Shown here: positions 1-6,314 of the stretch, piece by piece
How the letters are laid out: the number at the start of each line of letters is the position of its first letter
Position numbering within the stretch: position 1 is the first letter of the stretch
From: an uncultured Clostridia bacterium
Lineage (GTDB): Bacteria; Bacillota; Clostridia; Oscillospirales; Ruminococcaceae
Direction: 5' to 3'
Length of the DNA stretch: 10,201 bases
NCBI GenBank assembly: GCA_937892655.1
Contig: CALBJC010000001.1
Location: 1 to 10,201, forward strand
The notes under the pieces: generated by a model
What the model was told of the DNA's origin: nothing
Database searches by the model: none
The model's input: only the letters and a program-made list of their open reading frames with translations
Translations under genes and position numbers: made by a program

Positions 1-1
1 T

Positions 2-121
2 ATGTTAAAGTGCGGTTATACAACAGAAGATATAAATACGGCACATCCATCTGATATGGAACAATACTATTCCAATGAAGAGCAAGAAAAATATGGCGTT
101 GTCGGTATTGAGCTTTGCTGA
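2..121 (+). CDS. C-terminal end of an unidentified protein (partial)
   Basis: The frame beginning at base 2 is open from the window edge and ends in TGA at 119-121, giving 39 residues that include LKCGYTTEDI near the start and end in YGVVGIELC. The codon usage and acidic composition (many E, D, Q, Y) look like a real protein tail rather than chance. The ATG at position 2 may be internal, so the true start probably lies upstream of the window. The CGYT string is vaguely like the last strand of GNAT acetyltransferases, which would fit the GNAT gene 54 bases downstream, but this is a weak resemblance and I assign no function. No terminator is visible between it and the next gene, so the two could be co-transcribed. 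Confidence 0.5.
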   Translation: MLKCGYTTEDINTAHPSDMEQYYSNEEQEKYGVVGIELC

Positions 122-160
122 ACTGATGAGATTGTCCCTCTTATTTTAAATATATTTTCC

Positions 161-178
161 AAAGGAGGAGGTTATGTG
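161..178 (+). promoter_or_regulatory. Ribosome binding site that selects a GTG start
   Basis: AAAGGAGGAG at 161-170 is an almost perfect anti-Shine-Dalgarno match. It sits 5-7 bases before the GTG at 176. An ATG at 174-176 overlaps this GTG but is out of frame and stops within a few codons. The first in-frame ATG is at 191, about 20 bases from the site, which is too far. The GTG at 176 is therefore the best start of the acetyltransferase. Confidence 0.75.
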
Positions 179-751
179 TATACTTTTGATATGAAAGAAT
201 TATTTCATATGATGCATCCAGACTTCTTTAATCGTAAATATATTATGTCTATTTCTGATAGTAAAATTGTATTTGATGAAATGATGCTTAACCTTAACGA
301 TTTTGATGATTCAATCTATGAAAAATCATTTGATAATACAGTATCATTTGGATTTTATTGTGGAAATCGAAATGAGTTGCTTGAAAAAGTTAAGTGTGTT
401 GAAGATAATTGGGTAGAATTTTTTGGAGAAACTGACAGAGTTTTCTGCGGTTTTGTAAATGGGGAAGTAGTAAGCTTTTGTATCGTTGAGGATATGGGTG
501 AATATGAAATAAGCGGTAAAAAAATCAAAATAGGCGGTCCTGGATGTGTTGGTACACTCCCTGAGTACAGAAATAAAGGAGTAGGGCTATCTATGGTAAA
601 ATATGCTACTCAGATTTTAAAGAATGAAGGATTTGATTATAGCTACATACATTATACTCATATCTCTGAATGGTATTCAAAGCTCGGATATAAGACGGTA
701 CTACAATGGACTACGAATGGCATTTGCAATACGAATTTAAACAATTTATAA
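176..751 (+). CDS. GNAT-family N-acetyltransferase
   Basis: A 191-residue protein predicted to move an acetyl group from acetyl-CoA to an amine of unknown substrate. The acetyl-CoA-binding motif A is visible around residues 123-140: a strand ending in CVGTLPEYR followed by the pyrophosphate loop RNKGVG (132-137, pattern R/Q-x-x-G-x-G) and a helix. The motif-B-like end is at about 163-175, where ISEWYSKLGYK has the aromatic plus LGY signature of many GNATs. The first 75 residues carry no motif I recognise and may form a lid or substrate domain. The start is GTG, chosen by the strong upstream ribosome binding site. There is no signal peptide or membrane segment, so it should be cytosolic. It is followed by its own terminator. 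Family membership is fairly sure; the substrate cannot be read from the sequence. Confidence 0.85.
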   Translation: MYTFDMKELFHMMHPDFFNRKYIMSISDSKIVFDEMMLNLNDFDDSIYEKSFDNTVSFGFYCGNRNELLEKVKCVEDNWVEFFGETDRVFCGFVNGEVVSFCIVEDMGEYEISGKKIKIGGPGCVGTLPEYRNKGVGLSMVKYATQILKNEGFDYSYIHYTHISEWYSKLGYKTVLQWTTNGICNTNLNNL

Positions 752-756
752 ACTTT

Positions 757-802
757 ATCGGTTTGGTATTTCAAAATAGAATATCAGACCGATTTATTAT
801 TT
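757..802 (+). terminator. Rho-independent terminator after the acetyltransferase
   Basis: ATCGGTTTGGTATT (757-770) pairs with AATATCAGACCGAT (780-793) across a 9-base loop, giving a 14-pair stem with two G-U pairs. A moderately T-rich tail (TTATTATTT, 794-802) follows. It begins six bases after the stop codon. The T tract is interrupted, so strength is uncertain. Confidence 0.7.
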
Positions 803-889
803 AGAGTATTGGATCTACAGGTTATAAACTGTAATATATTTTTTATTTGTTAAATTTTTGAATGTAAACGTAATCATCAAAAAGACCTA

Positions 890-918
890 TTGAAATATGG
901 GATTTGCTATGCTAAAAT
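890..918 (+). promoter_or_regulatory. Sigma-A type promoter for the pgaCD operon
   Basis: TTGAAA (890-895, 5 of 6 to consensus) and TAAAAT (913-918, 5 of 6) are separated by 17 bases. TGC at 910-912 immediately before the -10 box makes an extended -10. Transcription should begin near 925, leaving a leader of only about 20-47 bases, which leaves no room for a c-di-GMP riboswitch upstream of the polysaccharide genes. Confidence 0.75.
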
Positions 919-944
919 ACAGTTGTATGTGGGAAAATTGACAT

Positions 945-2186
945 TTGTCAGACTTTGAAAAGAGGATAAAAATGCTTAGAATCATCGAGTTGTATGTTTT
1001 TTGGTATCCTGTAATAATGTCATTGGTGTGGATGATAGGCGGAGTTATGTTTTATTACTCAAATGAACGTAAAAAACCATTGCCGCTGTATGAAACACCT
1101 ATGGTATCTATTCTGGTACCTTGCTTTAATGAAGCTGAAACTGTAGAGAATACAGTTGAACAGTTATCAAAAATTTCATATCCTAATTACGAGATAATTG
1201 CTATTAATGATGGTAGTAGTGATAATACTGCTGAAGTAATTATGTCACTCCTTCCTAAATATGAAAAGCTCAGATTTATCGATTTGAAAGAGAATAATGG
1301 TAAGGCTAATGCTTTGTATCTTGGCCTTTTAGCTTCAAAGGGAGAAATCCTGATGGGTGTTGACTCTGATTCATACATAATGCCTGATGCACTGAATTAT
1401 ATCATACCTCATTTTACTAATCCGTATAATGGCGAAAGAGTTGGTGCTGTAACAGGTAACCCAAGAGTAAGAAACAGAAGCTCTTTGCTTGCGAAGCTTC
1501 AGCTTTGTGAGTATTCAACAATTATCAGCCTTATCAAGCGTACTCAGCGTATATGGGGTAAGGTAATGACTGTTTCTGGCGTAGTAGTTGCTTTCAGAAA
1601 GCGTGCGCTTATCGATTGCAATTTGTGGGACAGAGATATGATAACCGAGGATATCGGTGTTACATGGAAGCTTGAAAAGAAATTCTGGGATGTAAGATAT
1701 GAACCACGTGCTCTTTGTATGATGCTTGTTCCTGAAACTGTCAAGGGCTTATATAAGCAGAGAAAACGCTGGTGTGACGGCGGTATGGAAATATTAAAAC
1801 GTCATAAGGATGTTATGGCTGACTGGAAAACCAGAAGAATGGTATTGGTTTATTTAGAGCAGATAACATCTATCATCTGGGCGTTATGCTGGCTATTGAC
1901 AACAATTTTACTTATAATAAGTATTATTTTCTTTAATGGTATTTATTGGGAAAGCTTTATTATACGTAATCTGTTTTTATCAGTTGTCTGTCTGACGCAA
2001 TTTGGCGTTGCGATGAATCTTGATAAAAAATACGATAGTAAACTCGTTGGAAATGCGTTTATCGCTGTATGGTATCCTTTCTTATACTGGCATTTGAATG
2101 CAATAGTAACTCTTACATCTCTTCCTTCGATTTTCAAAAAGAGAAAGAAAATGGCAACATGGGATAGCCCGGACAGGGGGTTGTAA
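945..2186 (+). CDS. pgaC: PgaC/IcaA-like family 2 glycosyltransferase
   Basis: A 413-residue membrane glycosyltransferase, probably polymerising UDP-GlcNAc into a poly-beta-1,6-GlcNAc-like chain and passing it through the membrane. One membrane segment at about 15-38 precedes the cytosolic GT-A domain. Processive GT2 motifs are in order: INDGSSD (87-93) for nucleotide binding, DSD (140-142, the metal-binding DxD), TED (234-236, catalytic base) and QRKRW (272-276, the QxxRW polymer-binding motif). Hydrophobic segments follow at about 302-330, 337-356 and 370-394. The end, WDSPDRGL (406-413), resembles the C-terminus of PgaC as I remember it, favouring PgaC over cellulose or hyaluronan synthases. 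The start given is TTG at 945 behind a weak GGGAAAA. An in-frame ATG at 972 behind AGAGGA is an equally good or better start and would give 404 residues. It is followed one base later by a PgaD-like gene. Confidence 0.85.
   Translation: MSDFEKRIKMLRIIELYVFWYPVIMSLVWMIGGVMFYYSNERKKPLPLYETPMVSILVPCFNEAETVENTVEQLSKISYPNYEIIAINDGSSDNTAEVIMSLLPKYEKLRFIDLKENNGKANALYLGLLASKGEILMGVDSDSYIMPDALNYIIPHFTNPYNGERVGAVTGNPRVRNRSSLLAKLQLCEYSTIISLIKRTQRIWGKVMTVSGVVVAFRKRALIDCNLWDRDMITEDIGVTWKLEKKFWDVRYEPRALCMMLVPETVKGLYKQRKRWCDGGMEILKRHKDVMADWKTRRMVLVYLEQITSIIWALCWLLTTILLIISIIFFNGIYWESFIIRNLFLSVVCLTQFGVAMNLDKKYDSKLVGNAFIAVWYPFLYWHLNAIVTLTSLPSIFKKRKKMATWDSPDRGL
961..974 (+). promoter_or_regulatory. Ribosome binding site for the alternative pgaC start
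   Basis: AGAGGA at 961-966 lies five bases before the ATG at 972-974, which is in frame with the TTG at 945. This pairing is stronger than the GGGAAAA (931-937) in front of the TTG, so the mature reading frame may begin with MLRIIELYVF. Confidence 0.5.
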
Positions 2187-2187
2187 T

Positions 2188-2733
2188 ATGGAACAAAGAG
2201 CTGATGCACGCTCAAAACCATTAGAACAAAAGGTCGAATATAATTTCGAAGAACACCTTATCTACGGCAGACAGAAGAAGTGGAAAAAGGTTATTGAATG
2301 GATATTGACTATTGTATGCTGGTTTATAATTTTTACTTTTGTCGGATACTATATTTATGGCAATCTTGCTATCAAAAAAGGATGGAAGCTTTTTGAAATA
2401 TTCTATCTTAACAGAAGAATGATTGCTGAACTTAACAGATATTGTTTCATTGCTTTTATAGCTTTTCTTATTCTTGTAGTATTCTTGATTTTCTGGAAAA
2501 ATTATAATTATCATAGATTTGGAAAGCTTCATCGAAGAAAATTCAGACCTGATGTTAATAACCAGGAGCTTAGCGAAATGTTTGAGCTTGATTCTGAATT
2601 TATTGAAAAGATGCAAAATGAGCGTTACATTTTACTCGAAACAAACATAATTCCAAAGGATATGGGCGTTGGCTATAAAGCGAACGAAGATGATAAAAAG
2701 AAATCTAAGGATAAAAATACTATAAAACAGTAA
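2188..2733 (+). CDS. pgaD: PgaD-like polysaccharide synthase membrane subunit
   Basis: A 181-residue protein with two membrane helices, at about 36-58 and 85-103. Right after the second helix comes WKNYNYHRF (103-111), which matches the W-x-x-Y-N-x-x-R-F signature I associate with PgaD (PF13994). In E. coli, PgaD binds PgaC and the two together sense c-di-GMP to switch on polymer synthesis; that is established for the family, not shown here. The cytosolic C-terminal part (112-181) ends in a lysine-rich low-complexity tail, longer than I expect for PgaD. It starts one base after the pgaC stop, with AGGGGG (2175-2180) as ribosome binding site inside the pgaC end, so the two are translationally coupled. 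The match rests on a short motif plus topology and position, so other small synthase partners (IcaD-like) are not excluded. Confidence 0.72.
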   Translation: MEQRADARSKPLEQKVEYNFEEHLIYGRQKKWKKVIEWILTIVCWFIIFTFVGYYIYGNLAIKKGWKLFEIFYLNRRMIAELNRYCFIAFIAFLILVVFLIFWKNYNYHRFGKLHRRKFRPDVNNQELSEMFELDSEFIEKMQNERYILLETNIIPKDMGVGYKANEDDKKKSKDKNTIKQ

Positions 2734-2744
2734 TAGGTGATTTA

Positions 2745-3233
2745 ATGAAATTTGATTTTTGCCCTAAATGTGGAAATAAACTCATAGAAAAGCAAATAGG
2801 TGATGAAGGACTTATTCCATACTGTAACAACTGTTCAAGACCTTGGTTTTCGTTTTGTTATACCTGTGTAATATGCTTGCTTGTTGACGAGAATGAAAAT
2901 ATTGCGCTCATCAAGCAGTCATATGGTGATACAAACAGATATGTGTGCGTTGCCGGATTTATGAAGCCAGGTGAAAGTGCTGAGGAAGCTGCAATGCGTG
3001 AAATATATGAAGAAACAGGATTGAAAACTATTGAATGTAAATATGTAAACAGCTATCCGTATGAAAAAAAGGATAATCTGATGCTTGGTTTTGCTTGTAA
3101 AGTGACCAGAAATGAGTTTAAACTGTCTTCTGAGCTTTCACAGGCAGATTGGTTTACTAAAGAAGAAGCGCTTATGAAGCTTGCTGATGCAAGAATTGCA
3201 AAAATGCTTTTAGAGGATTATATTAATGGATAA
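2745..3233 (+). CDS. Nudix hydrolase with N-terminal zinc ribbon (NudC-like)
   Basis: A 162-residue protein that should hydrolyse a nucleoside diphosphate linked to another group. Residues 1-32 form a zinc ribbon with CPKC (C6, C9) and CNNC (C27, C30). The Nudix box is complete at 71-93: G71, E77, then REIYEETGL (85-93) with the metal-binding glutamates E86, E89 and E90. Zinc ribbon followed by Nudix is the order in NADH pyrophosphatase NudC, and the segment after the box ending in LMLGF (112-116) also resembles NudC. However, the large N-terminal domain of NudC is absent, and the SQPWPFPxS specificity motif is replaced by NSYPYEKKDN, so NAD(H) should not be assumed as substrate. It starts 11 bases after the pgaD stop with AGGTGA as ribosome binding site, and its last 8 bases overlap the next gene. 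Confidence 0.88.
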   Translation: MKFDFCPKCGNKLIEKQIGDEGLIPYCNNCSRPWFSFCYTCVICLLVDENENIALIKQSYGDTNRYVCVAGFMKPGESAEEAAMREIYEETGLKTIECKYVNSYPYEKKDNLMLGFACKVTRNEFKLSSELSQADWFTKEEALMKLADARIAKMLLEDYING

Positions 3234-4104
3234 GAATTCATTTGATTCATTTGATATTGATAAAACACTATTTGTATCTGATCTAGATGGAACTTTATTA
3301 AGACCTGATAAATCGATTTCTGATGAATGTATAAGAACTTTGAATGAATTAGTGCGTAAAGGCGTTAACTTTACAGTAGCAACTGCGCGTTCTATAAACT
3401 CAGCTAGTCCATTGATTTCTAAATTAAACTTCAGATTACCCATAATTACTCAGAATGGCGTATTTATTGAGTATGTTGTGCCAAATAAAAAGGTTATGTC
3501 AAATTCGTTTACTGAAGAAGAGTCAGGCAAATTAATCAAAGTTTTCAATGAGATTGGATGTTTTCCAATGGTTTTTACTTTGGATAATGGTGCTGAACGC
3601 TTGAAATGGCGGGTTGGGAAAGAAACTGAACAGATTAAAGCTTTTTTAGACGAACGAAAAAAACAAAAGCGTCTGACGCCGTGCTATAAACAAAACGAAG
3701 AGTATACAGGTCAGATGTTTTATTTTTGCTATATTGGTGGTTACCAGGATGCCAAGCTTGTTTATGATAGAGTAAAATCATTCGGATTTTGCAATGCTCT
3801 TTTTCAAAAGGAAATCTACCGTGATGAATATCTTTGCGAGATTATGCCACTGAAGGCTACAAAACAAGATGCAATTTTGGAACTAAAAAGGCGATTTGGC
3901 TTTGAAAAGCTGATAACTTTTGGCGATAATCTTAATGATATATCGATGTTTGAGATTTCTGATGTTTCTTATGCTGTAGATAACGGGGAAATAATTACAA
4001 AAGAAAAAGCAGATTTTGTTATTGGTTCAAACAGGGAAGATTCTGTTGTCAAAAAAATACTTGAGATTTATAATATCAAAAATATAAATTCGGGCATAAT
4101 ATAA
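3226..4104 (+). CDS. Cof-type HAD-IIB phosphatase
   Basis: A 292-residue cytosolic phosphatase of the haloacid dehalogenase superfamily, probably acting on a sugar phosphate or related small phosphate ester. Motif I is SDLDGTLL (18-25) with nucleophile D19 and acid/base D21. Motif II is the threonine in ATAR (52-55). A lysine at about 213 (ATKQDA) fits motif III, and GDNLND (233-238) is motif IV with the metal-binding D234 and D238. The long insert between motifs II and III (about 80-205) is the type-IIB cap. The ATG lies inside the end of the Nudix gene, with AGAGGA (3212-3217) eight bases upstream, so translation is coupled. Length and motifs are normal for the Cof/YbiV group. An apparent promoter lies inside its last 60 bases on the same strand. 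Confidence 0.9.
   Translation: MDKNSFDSFDIDKTLFVSDLDGTLLRPDKSISDECIRTLNELVRKGVNFTVATARSINSASPLISKLNFRLPIITQNGVFIEYVVPNKKVMSNSFTEEESGKLIKVFNEIGCFPMVFTLDNGAERLKWRVGKETEQIKAFLDERKKQKRLTPCYKQNEEYTGQMFYFCYIGGYQDAKLVYDRVKSFGFCNALFQKEIYRDEYLCEIMPLKATKQDAILELKRRFGFEKLITFGDNLNDISMFEISDVSYAVDNGEIITKEKADFVIGSNREDSVVKKILEIYNIKNINSGII
4046..4074 (+). promoter_or_regulatory. Internal promoter at the 3' end of the HAD gene
   Basis: TTGTCA (4046-4051, 5 of 6) and TATAAT (4069-4074, 6 of 6) are separated by exactly 17 bases. This is the spacing of a strong sigma-A promoter. Predicted transcription starts near 4081, about 25 bases before the folded segment at 4105-4196 and before the HAD stop codon at 4102-4104. 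Chance matches are more common in AT-rich DNA, but the near-perfect match directly before a structured non-coding segment makes a real promoter plausible. Confidence 0.6.
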
Positions 4105-4196
4105 AATACGGTATAGAGTACTCTGCGATGCGGAAGTGACACTTAGTGTCCGCAGGGGTGCTTCTGCATAGGTCGCAGAAGGTATTACCGTTTTTA
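4105..4196 (+). ncRNA. Candidate structured small RNA, family not recognised
   Basis: This segment is visibly richer in G and C than the flanking DNA and full of complementary arms. ACGGTA (4108-4113) pairs with TACCGT (4186-4191), which is followed by TTTTT, so the outer stem can act as a terminator. Inside, TGCGGA (4129-4134) pairs with TCCGCA (4149-4154), with an inner GACAC/GTGTC option (4138-4142 with 4146-4150). CTTCTGC (4161-4167) pairs with GCAGAAG (4175-4181) across the loop ATAGGTC. A competing helix, TCTGCGA (4122-4128) with TCGCAGA (4173-4179), would break the last hairpin, so two folds are possible. An upstream promoter and downstream T run suggest an independent transcript of about 110-120 bases. 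It could instead be a 3' UTR element or attenuator of the upstream operon. I found no match to SRP RNA, 6S RNA or common riboswitch cores. Confidence 0.55.
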
Positions 4197-4202
4197 TAAA
4201 TG

Positions 4203-4218
4203 CCCATTTTTTTATGGG
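4203..4218. repeat. Small hairpin with T loop
   Basis: CCCAT (4203-4207) pairs with ATGGG (4214-4218) around a six-T loop. It lies between the candidate RNA and the strong terminator. It is short and may be incidental or a minor pause site. Confidence 0.35.
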
Positions 4219-4260
4219 AAAACACCATAATCAGCACTTTTCTGATTATGGTGTTTTTGT
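4219..4260 (+). terminator. Strong rho-independent terminator, possibly bidirectional
   Basis: AACACCATAATCAG (4221-4234) and CTGATTATGGTGTT (4242-4255) form a perfect 14-pair stem with loop CACTTTT, extendable by two A-T pairs. It is followed by TTTTTGTTT-type sequence. The A-run on the left gives a T-run on the other strand, so it could act both ways. It ends the operon of pgaC, pgaD, the Nudix gene and the HAD gene, and would stop read-through from the candidate small RNA. The rest of the non-coding stretch up to the next gene (4261-4343) is AT-rich and holds only the inverted repeat listed next. Confidence 0.88.
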
Positions 4261-4265
4261 TTGAA

Positions 4266-4285
4266 AAAATCAATAAATTGATTTT
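4266..4285. repeat. AT-rich inverted repeat upstream of rpe
   Basis: AAAATCAAT (4266-4274) and ATTGATTTT (4277-4285) are perfect inverted copies separated by two bases. It lies about 60 bases before the rpe promoter. It could be a binding site for a dimeric regulator, but in DNA this AT-rich it may be chance. Confidence 0.3.
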
Positions 4286-4343
4286 ATAAATCATCATCAA
4301 ATTGTATAAAAAAACAAAAATATCTAAAAGAACTATTTCAAAG

Positions 4344-4391
4344 TTGACGAAAATAATATAATAATATATAATTAAAAAAGTATGCTATAAT
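4344..4391 (+). promoter_or_regulatory. Promoter region for the rpe-rnfDEA operon, possibly tandem
   Basis: TTGACG (4344-4349) and TATAAT (4367-4372) are 17 bases apart: 11 of 12 consensus bases. A second TATAAT at 4386-4391 is preceded by TGC, an extended -10 element that could drive a second start with only a weak -35. Predicted starts are near 4379 and 4398, leaving leaders of about 45 and 25 bases. No riboswitch-like fold lies between promoter and gene. Confidence 0.8.
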
Positions 4392-4422
4392 AGCAATAAT
4401 TATATATTGGTGGGGAATAATT

Positions 4423-5067
4423 TTGAAAAATTTGATTTCTGCTTCCATCTTAGGAGCAAATTTTGCAAATATCGAGAATGAAATTAAAAAAGCAAAAAAT
4501 GCAGGTGTTGATTGGCTGCATTTTGATGTAATGGATGGCGTTTTTGTTGACAATATAAGTTTTGGTTTACCGGTATTATCGAGCATAAAAAAAATTACAG
4601 ATATGCCTCTTGATGTTCATCTCATGATTGTATCTCCTGAAAAATACATTGAACGTTTTTGTAAGAGTGGTGCTGATATTCTGACATTTCATGTTGAAGC
4701 TACTGAAGATATTCAGAAATGTATCGATTTGTGCAAGAAGAATGATACTAAGGTTGGTTTAACTGTAAAACCAAACACTCCGGTTGATGTTGTTTATCCG
4801 TATCTTGAGCAGATTGATATGGTTTTGATTATGACTGTTGAACCCGGCTTTGGCGGTCAGGGCTTTATTTATGAAACCCTTGAAAAGATAAAGGCTTTGA
4901 GAAATGAAATAATAAGAAGAAGTCTTGATGTTGATATTGAGGTAGACGGCGGTATTTCTGATAAGACAGCTTCAATTGCAAAAGAAAATGGCGCTAATGT
5001 TTTAGTATCAGGTTCATATTTGTTTAATGCTGATGATATGAAGCTTGCTGTTGAAACAATAAGATAG
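4423..5067 (+). CDS. rpe: Ribulose-phosphate 3-epimerase
   Basis: A 214-residue TIM-barrel enzyme that interconverts D-ribulose 5-phosphate and D-xylulose 5-phosphate in the pentose phosphate pathway. Family hallmarks are in order: SASILGANF (6-14), HFDVMDG (33-39) with metal ligands H33 and D35, DVHLMI (64-69) with H66, VKPNTP (115-120), MTVEPGFGGQ (137-146), and EVDGGI (173-178) with catalytic D175, then the phosphate-binding VSGSYLF (195-201). Length is typical. The start is TTG behind GGTGGGG (4409-4415), seven bases away; no closer ATG fits. It is first in an operon whose other members are Rnf-like membrane proteins, an unusual partnership with no obvious biochemical link; rpe may simply be a housekeeping gene sharing the promoter. 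Confidence 0.95.
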   Translation: MKNLISASILGANFANIENEIKKAKNAGVDWLHFDVMDGVFVDNISFGLPVLSSIKKITDMPLDVHLMIVSPEKYIERFCKSGADILTFHVEATEDIQKCIDLCKKNDTKVGLTVKPNTPVDVVYPYLEQIDMVLIMTVEPGFGGQGFIYETLEKIKALRNEIIRRSLDVDIEVDGGISDKTASIAKENGANVLVSGSYLFNADDMKLAVETIR

Positions 5068-5093
5068 TTAATTTATAGGAAAGTAGAGTAATT

Positions 5094-6314
5094 ATGTCAG
5101 AGAATAATATGGCGATAGAAACGCCTAAGGATTTAAAACTAAATAACAAGCCATATTATTCACACATCTGTCTGTGTTTGTTGGGCGTATGTTTTATAGC
5201 TTGGTTTTATTATGGTCAAAGAGCAATTATTCTTATGCTCATTTCGGCTTTAACAAGCTATTTAACAGAAATTATCGCTGTAAAGCTTAGCGGTAAAAAG
5301 ATAAAAAAATCGAACCTTACGGCAGTTATAAGCGGTATTATTCTTTCTCTTCTTATGCCTGCATCATTACCGTACGAGTACATGGCGATTTCATCTGTTA
5401 TGATGATAGTTATTGGCAAGATTGCATTTGGCGGTCTTGAAAATCAGATTTTTCCATGTACAGCTGTAGGATTTGCGCTTTCTTCACTCTGCTGGGGCGA
5501 GTATATTCTTGTTTATCCTAACCCTGTTGCAAATGGTGCTTTACCGCTTGCTTCTCATACTGGTCTTGAGCTCGCACAATCTTTTACAAGTATTGTAGAT
5601 AGTGTAACAGTTCCGTCTATATCGTACATTGATCTCATGCTTGGTGCATACACAGGCCCGATGGGAACAACACATATTATTGTATTATTTGTCTGTGCTA
5701 TGACTTTTATGTTCAGAGCTACAGCTTCACGAATGGTATTTATATCTTCACTGGCTACTATATTTTCTTTTCAGTATCTAATGCCAACTTTGGGTAACAG
5801 TGTCATTTCTTCACTTATTTATGAACTTTTAAGCGGTTCAACTTTATTTATCATTATTTTTATTGCTTGCGACCCCGCAATAGTTCCTAAAAAGCGATCT
5901 GCAAGACTTGTTTATGGCATTTTGGTTGGCTGTTTTACTGTATTGTTCAGAAGAGTAGGGAATATAGAGAATGCTGCAATCTTTGGTGTATTAGCCGCAT
6001 GTATTTTTGTTAATTCTCTTGATAAGTATTTTTATTATGTATCTGATTTCTTTACTCGCATTTGGTCAAAAAGAACAAGTGTATATCCTGCAATCGGTCA
6101 ATGCTTTGTGAAGCTTCTTGATAAGAAGGATACGCTTTCTTCTGAGCGAAAGGAAATATTAAAACAAATAAAAGAGAAAAGAATTCAAAAAGCTGAAGAG
6201 AAGAAAGCGTCAAAAATGGCGACTGAAATTGTTTCAGATGAACAGGTAGAAGATTCTCTTGATAATATATGGTTTTCTGATTCTGAGGAAAGCGGGGAAC
6301 AGAATGATGAATAA
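5094..6314 (+). CDS. rnfD: RnfD/NqrB-family membrane protein, divergent
   Basis: A 406-residue integral membrane protein with about 8-10 hydrophobic segments from residue 22 to 318 and a charged cytosolic tail (about 322-406) rich in K and E, possibly coiled coil. RnfD landmarks are visible: LMPASLPYEY (87-96), IGKIAFGGL (107-115), LGAYTGPMG (183-191, the GxxxGxxG stretch), IFIACDP (255-261, usually ATDP), and an ending like the RnfD family's last membrane segments (about 272-310). In Rnf, subunit D carries covalent FMN on a threonine of an S/T-G-A-T motif. The aligned place here reads DSVTVPS (169-175), so the motif is degenerate, though S175 occupies the acceptor position. The usual NPA after GGLGQN and the E of GExS are also changed. 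It follows rpe by 26 bases; no rnfC precedes it. Homology to RnfD is sure; classical function is doubtful. Confidence 0.85.
   Translation: MSENNMAIETPKDLKLNNKPYYSHICLCLLGVCFIAWFYYGQRAIILMLISALTSYLTEIIAVKLSGKKIKKSNLTAVISGIILSLLMPASLPYEYMAISSVMMIVIGKIAFGGLENQIFPCTAVGFALSSLCWGEYILVYPNPVANGALPLASHTGLELAQSFTSIVDSVTVPSISYIDLMLGAYTGPMGTTHIIVLFVCAMTFMFRATASRMVFISSLATIFSFQYLMPTLGNSVISSLIYELLSGSTLFIIIFIACDPAIVPKKRSARLVYGILVGCFTVLFRRVGNIENAAIFGVLAACIFVNSLDKYFYYVSDFFTRIWSKRTSVYPAIGQCFVKLLDKKDTLSSERKEILKQIKEKRIQKAEEKKASKMATEIVSDEQVEDSLDNIWFSDSEESGEQNDE

Noticed and set aside
919..944. A c-di-GMP riboswitch controlling the polysaccharide genes
   Set aside because: The leader after the predicted transcription start is only a few tens of bases and contains none of the GEMM core.
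1187..2616. Minus-strand open frames across pgaC and pgaD
   Set aside because: They are antisense to well-supported genes, lack ribosome binding sites, and show no recognisable motifs; the same holds for the antisense frames elsewhere in the window.
4154..4191. TPP riboswitch, suggested by GGGGTGC
   Set aside because: The required CTGAGA and the second conserved arm are absent, and no thiamine gene is nearby.
4105..4196. Small SRP RNA (4.5S) or 6S RNA
   Set aside because: The conserved SRP tip sequence (GGTCCGGAAGG...AGCAG) is missing, and 6S RNA needs a long rod pairing both ends with a central bubble, which is not seen.
4076..4300. A minus-strand 74-codon open frame over the intergenic region
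   Set aside because: It runs through the terminator hairpin and the candidate RNA, has no family features, and its composition reflects the hairpins.
6259..6303. An N-terminal extension of the RnfE-like gene starting at TTG 6259
   Set aside because: It has no ribosome binding site, lies wholly inside rnfD, and adds residues with no match to the family; ATG 6304 has a good site and the usual family N-terminus.
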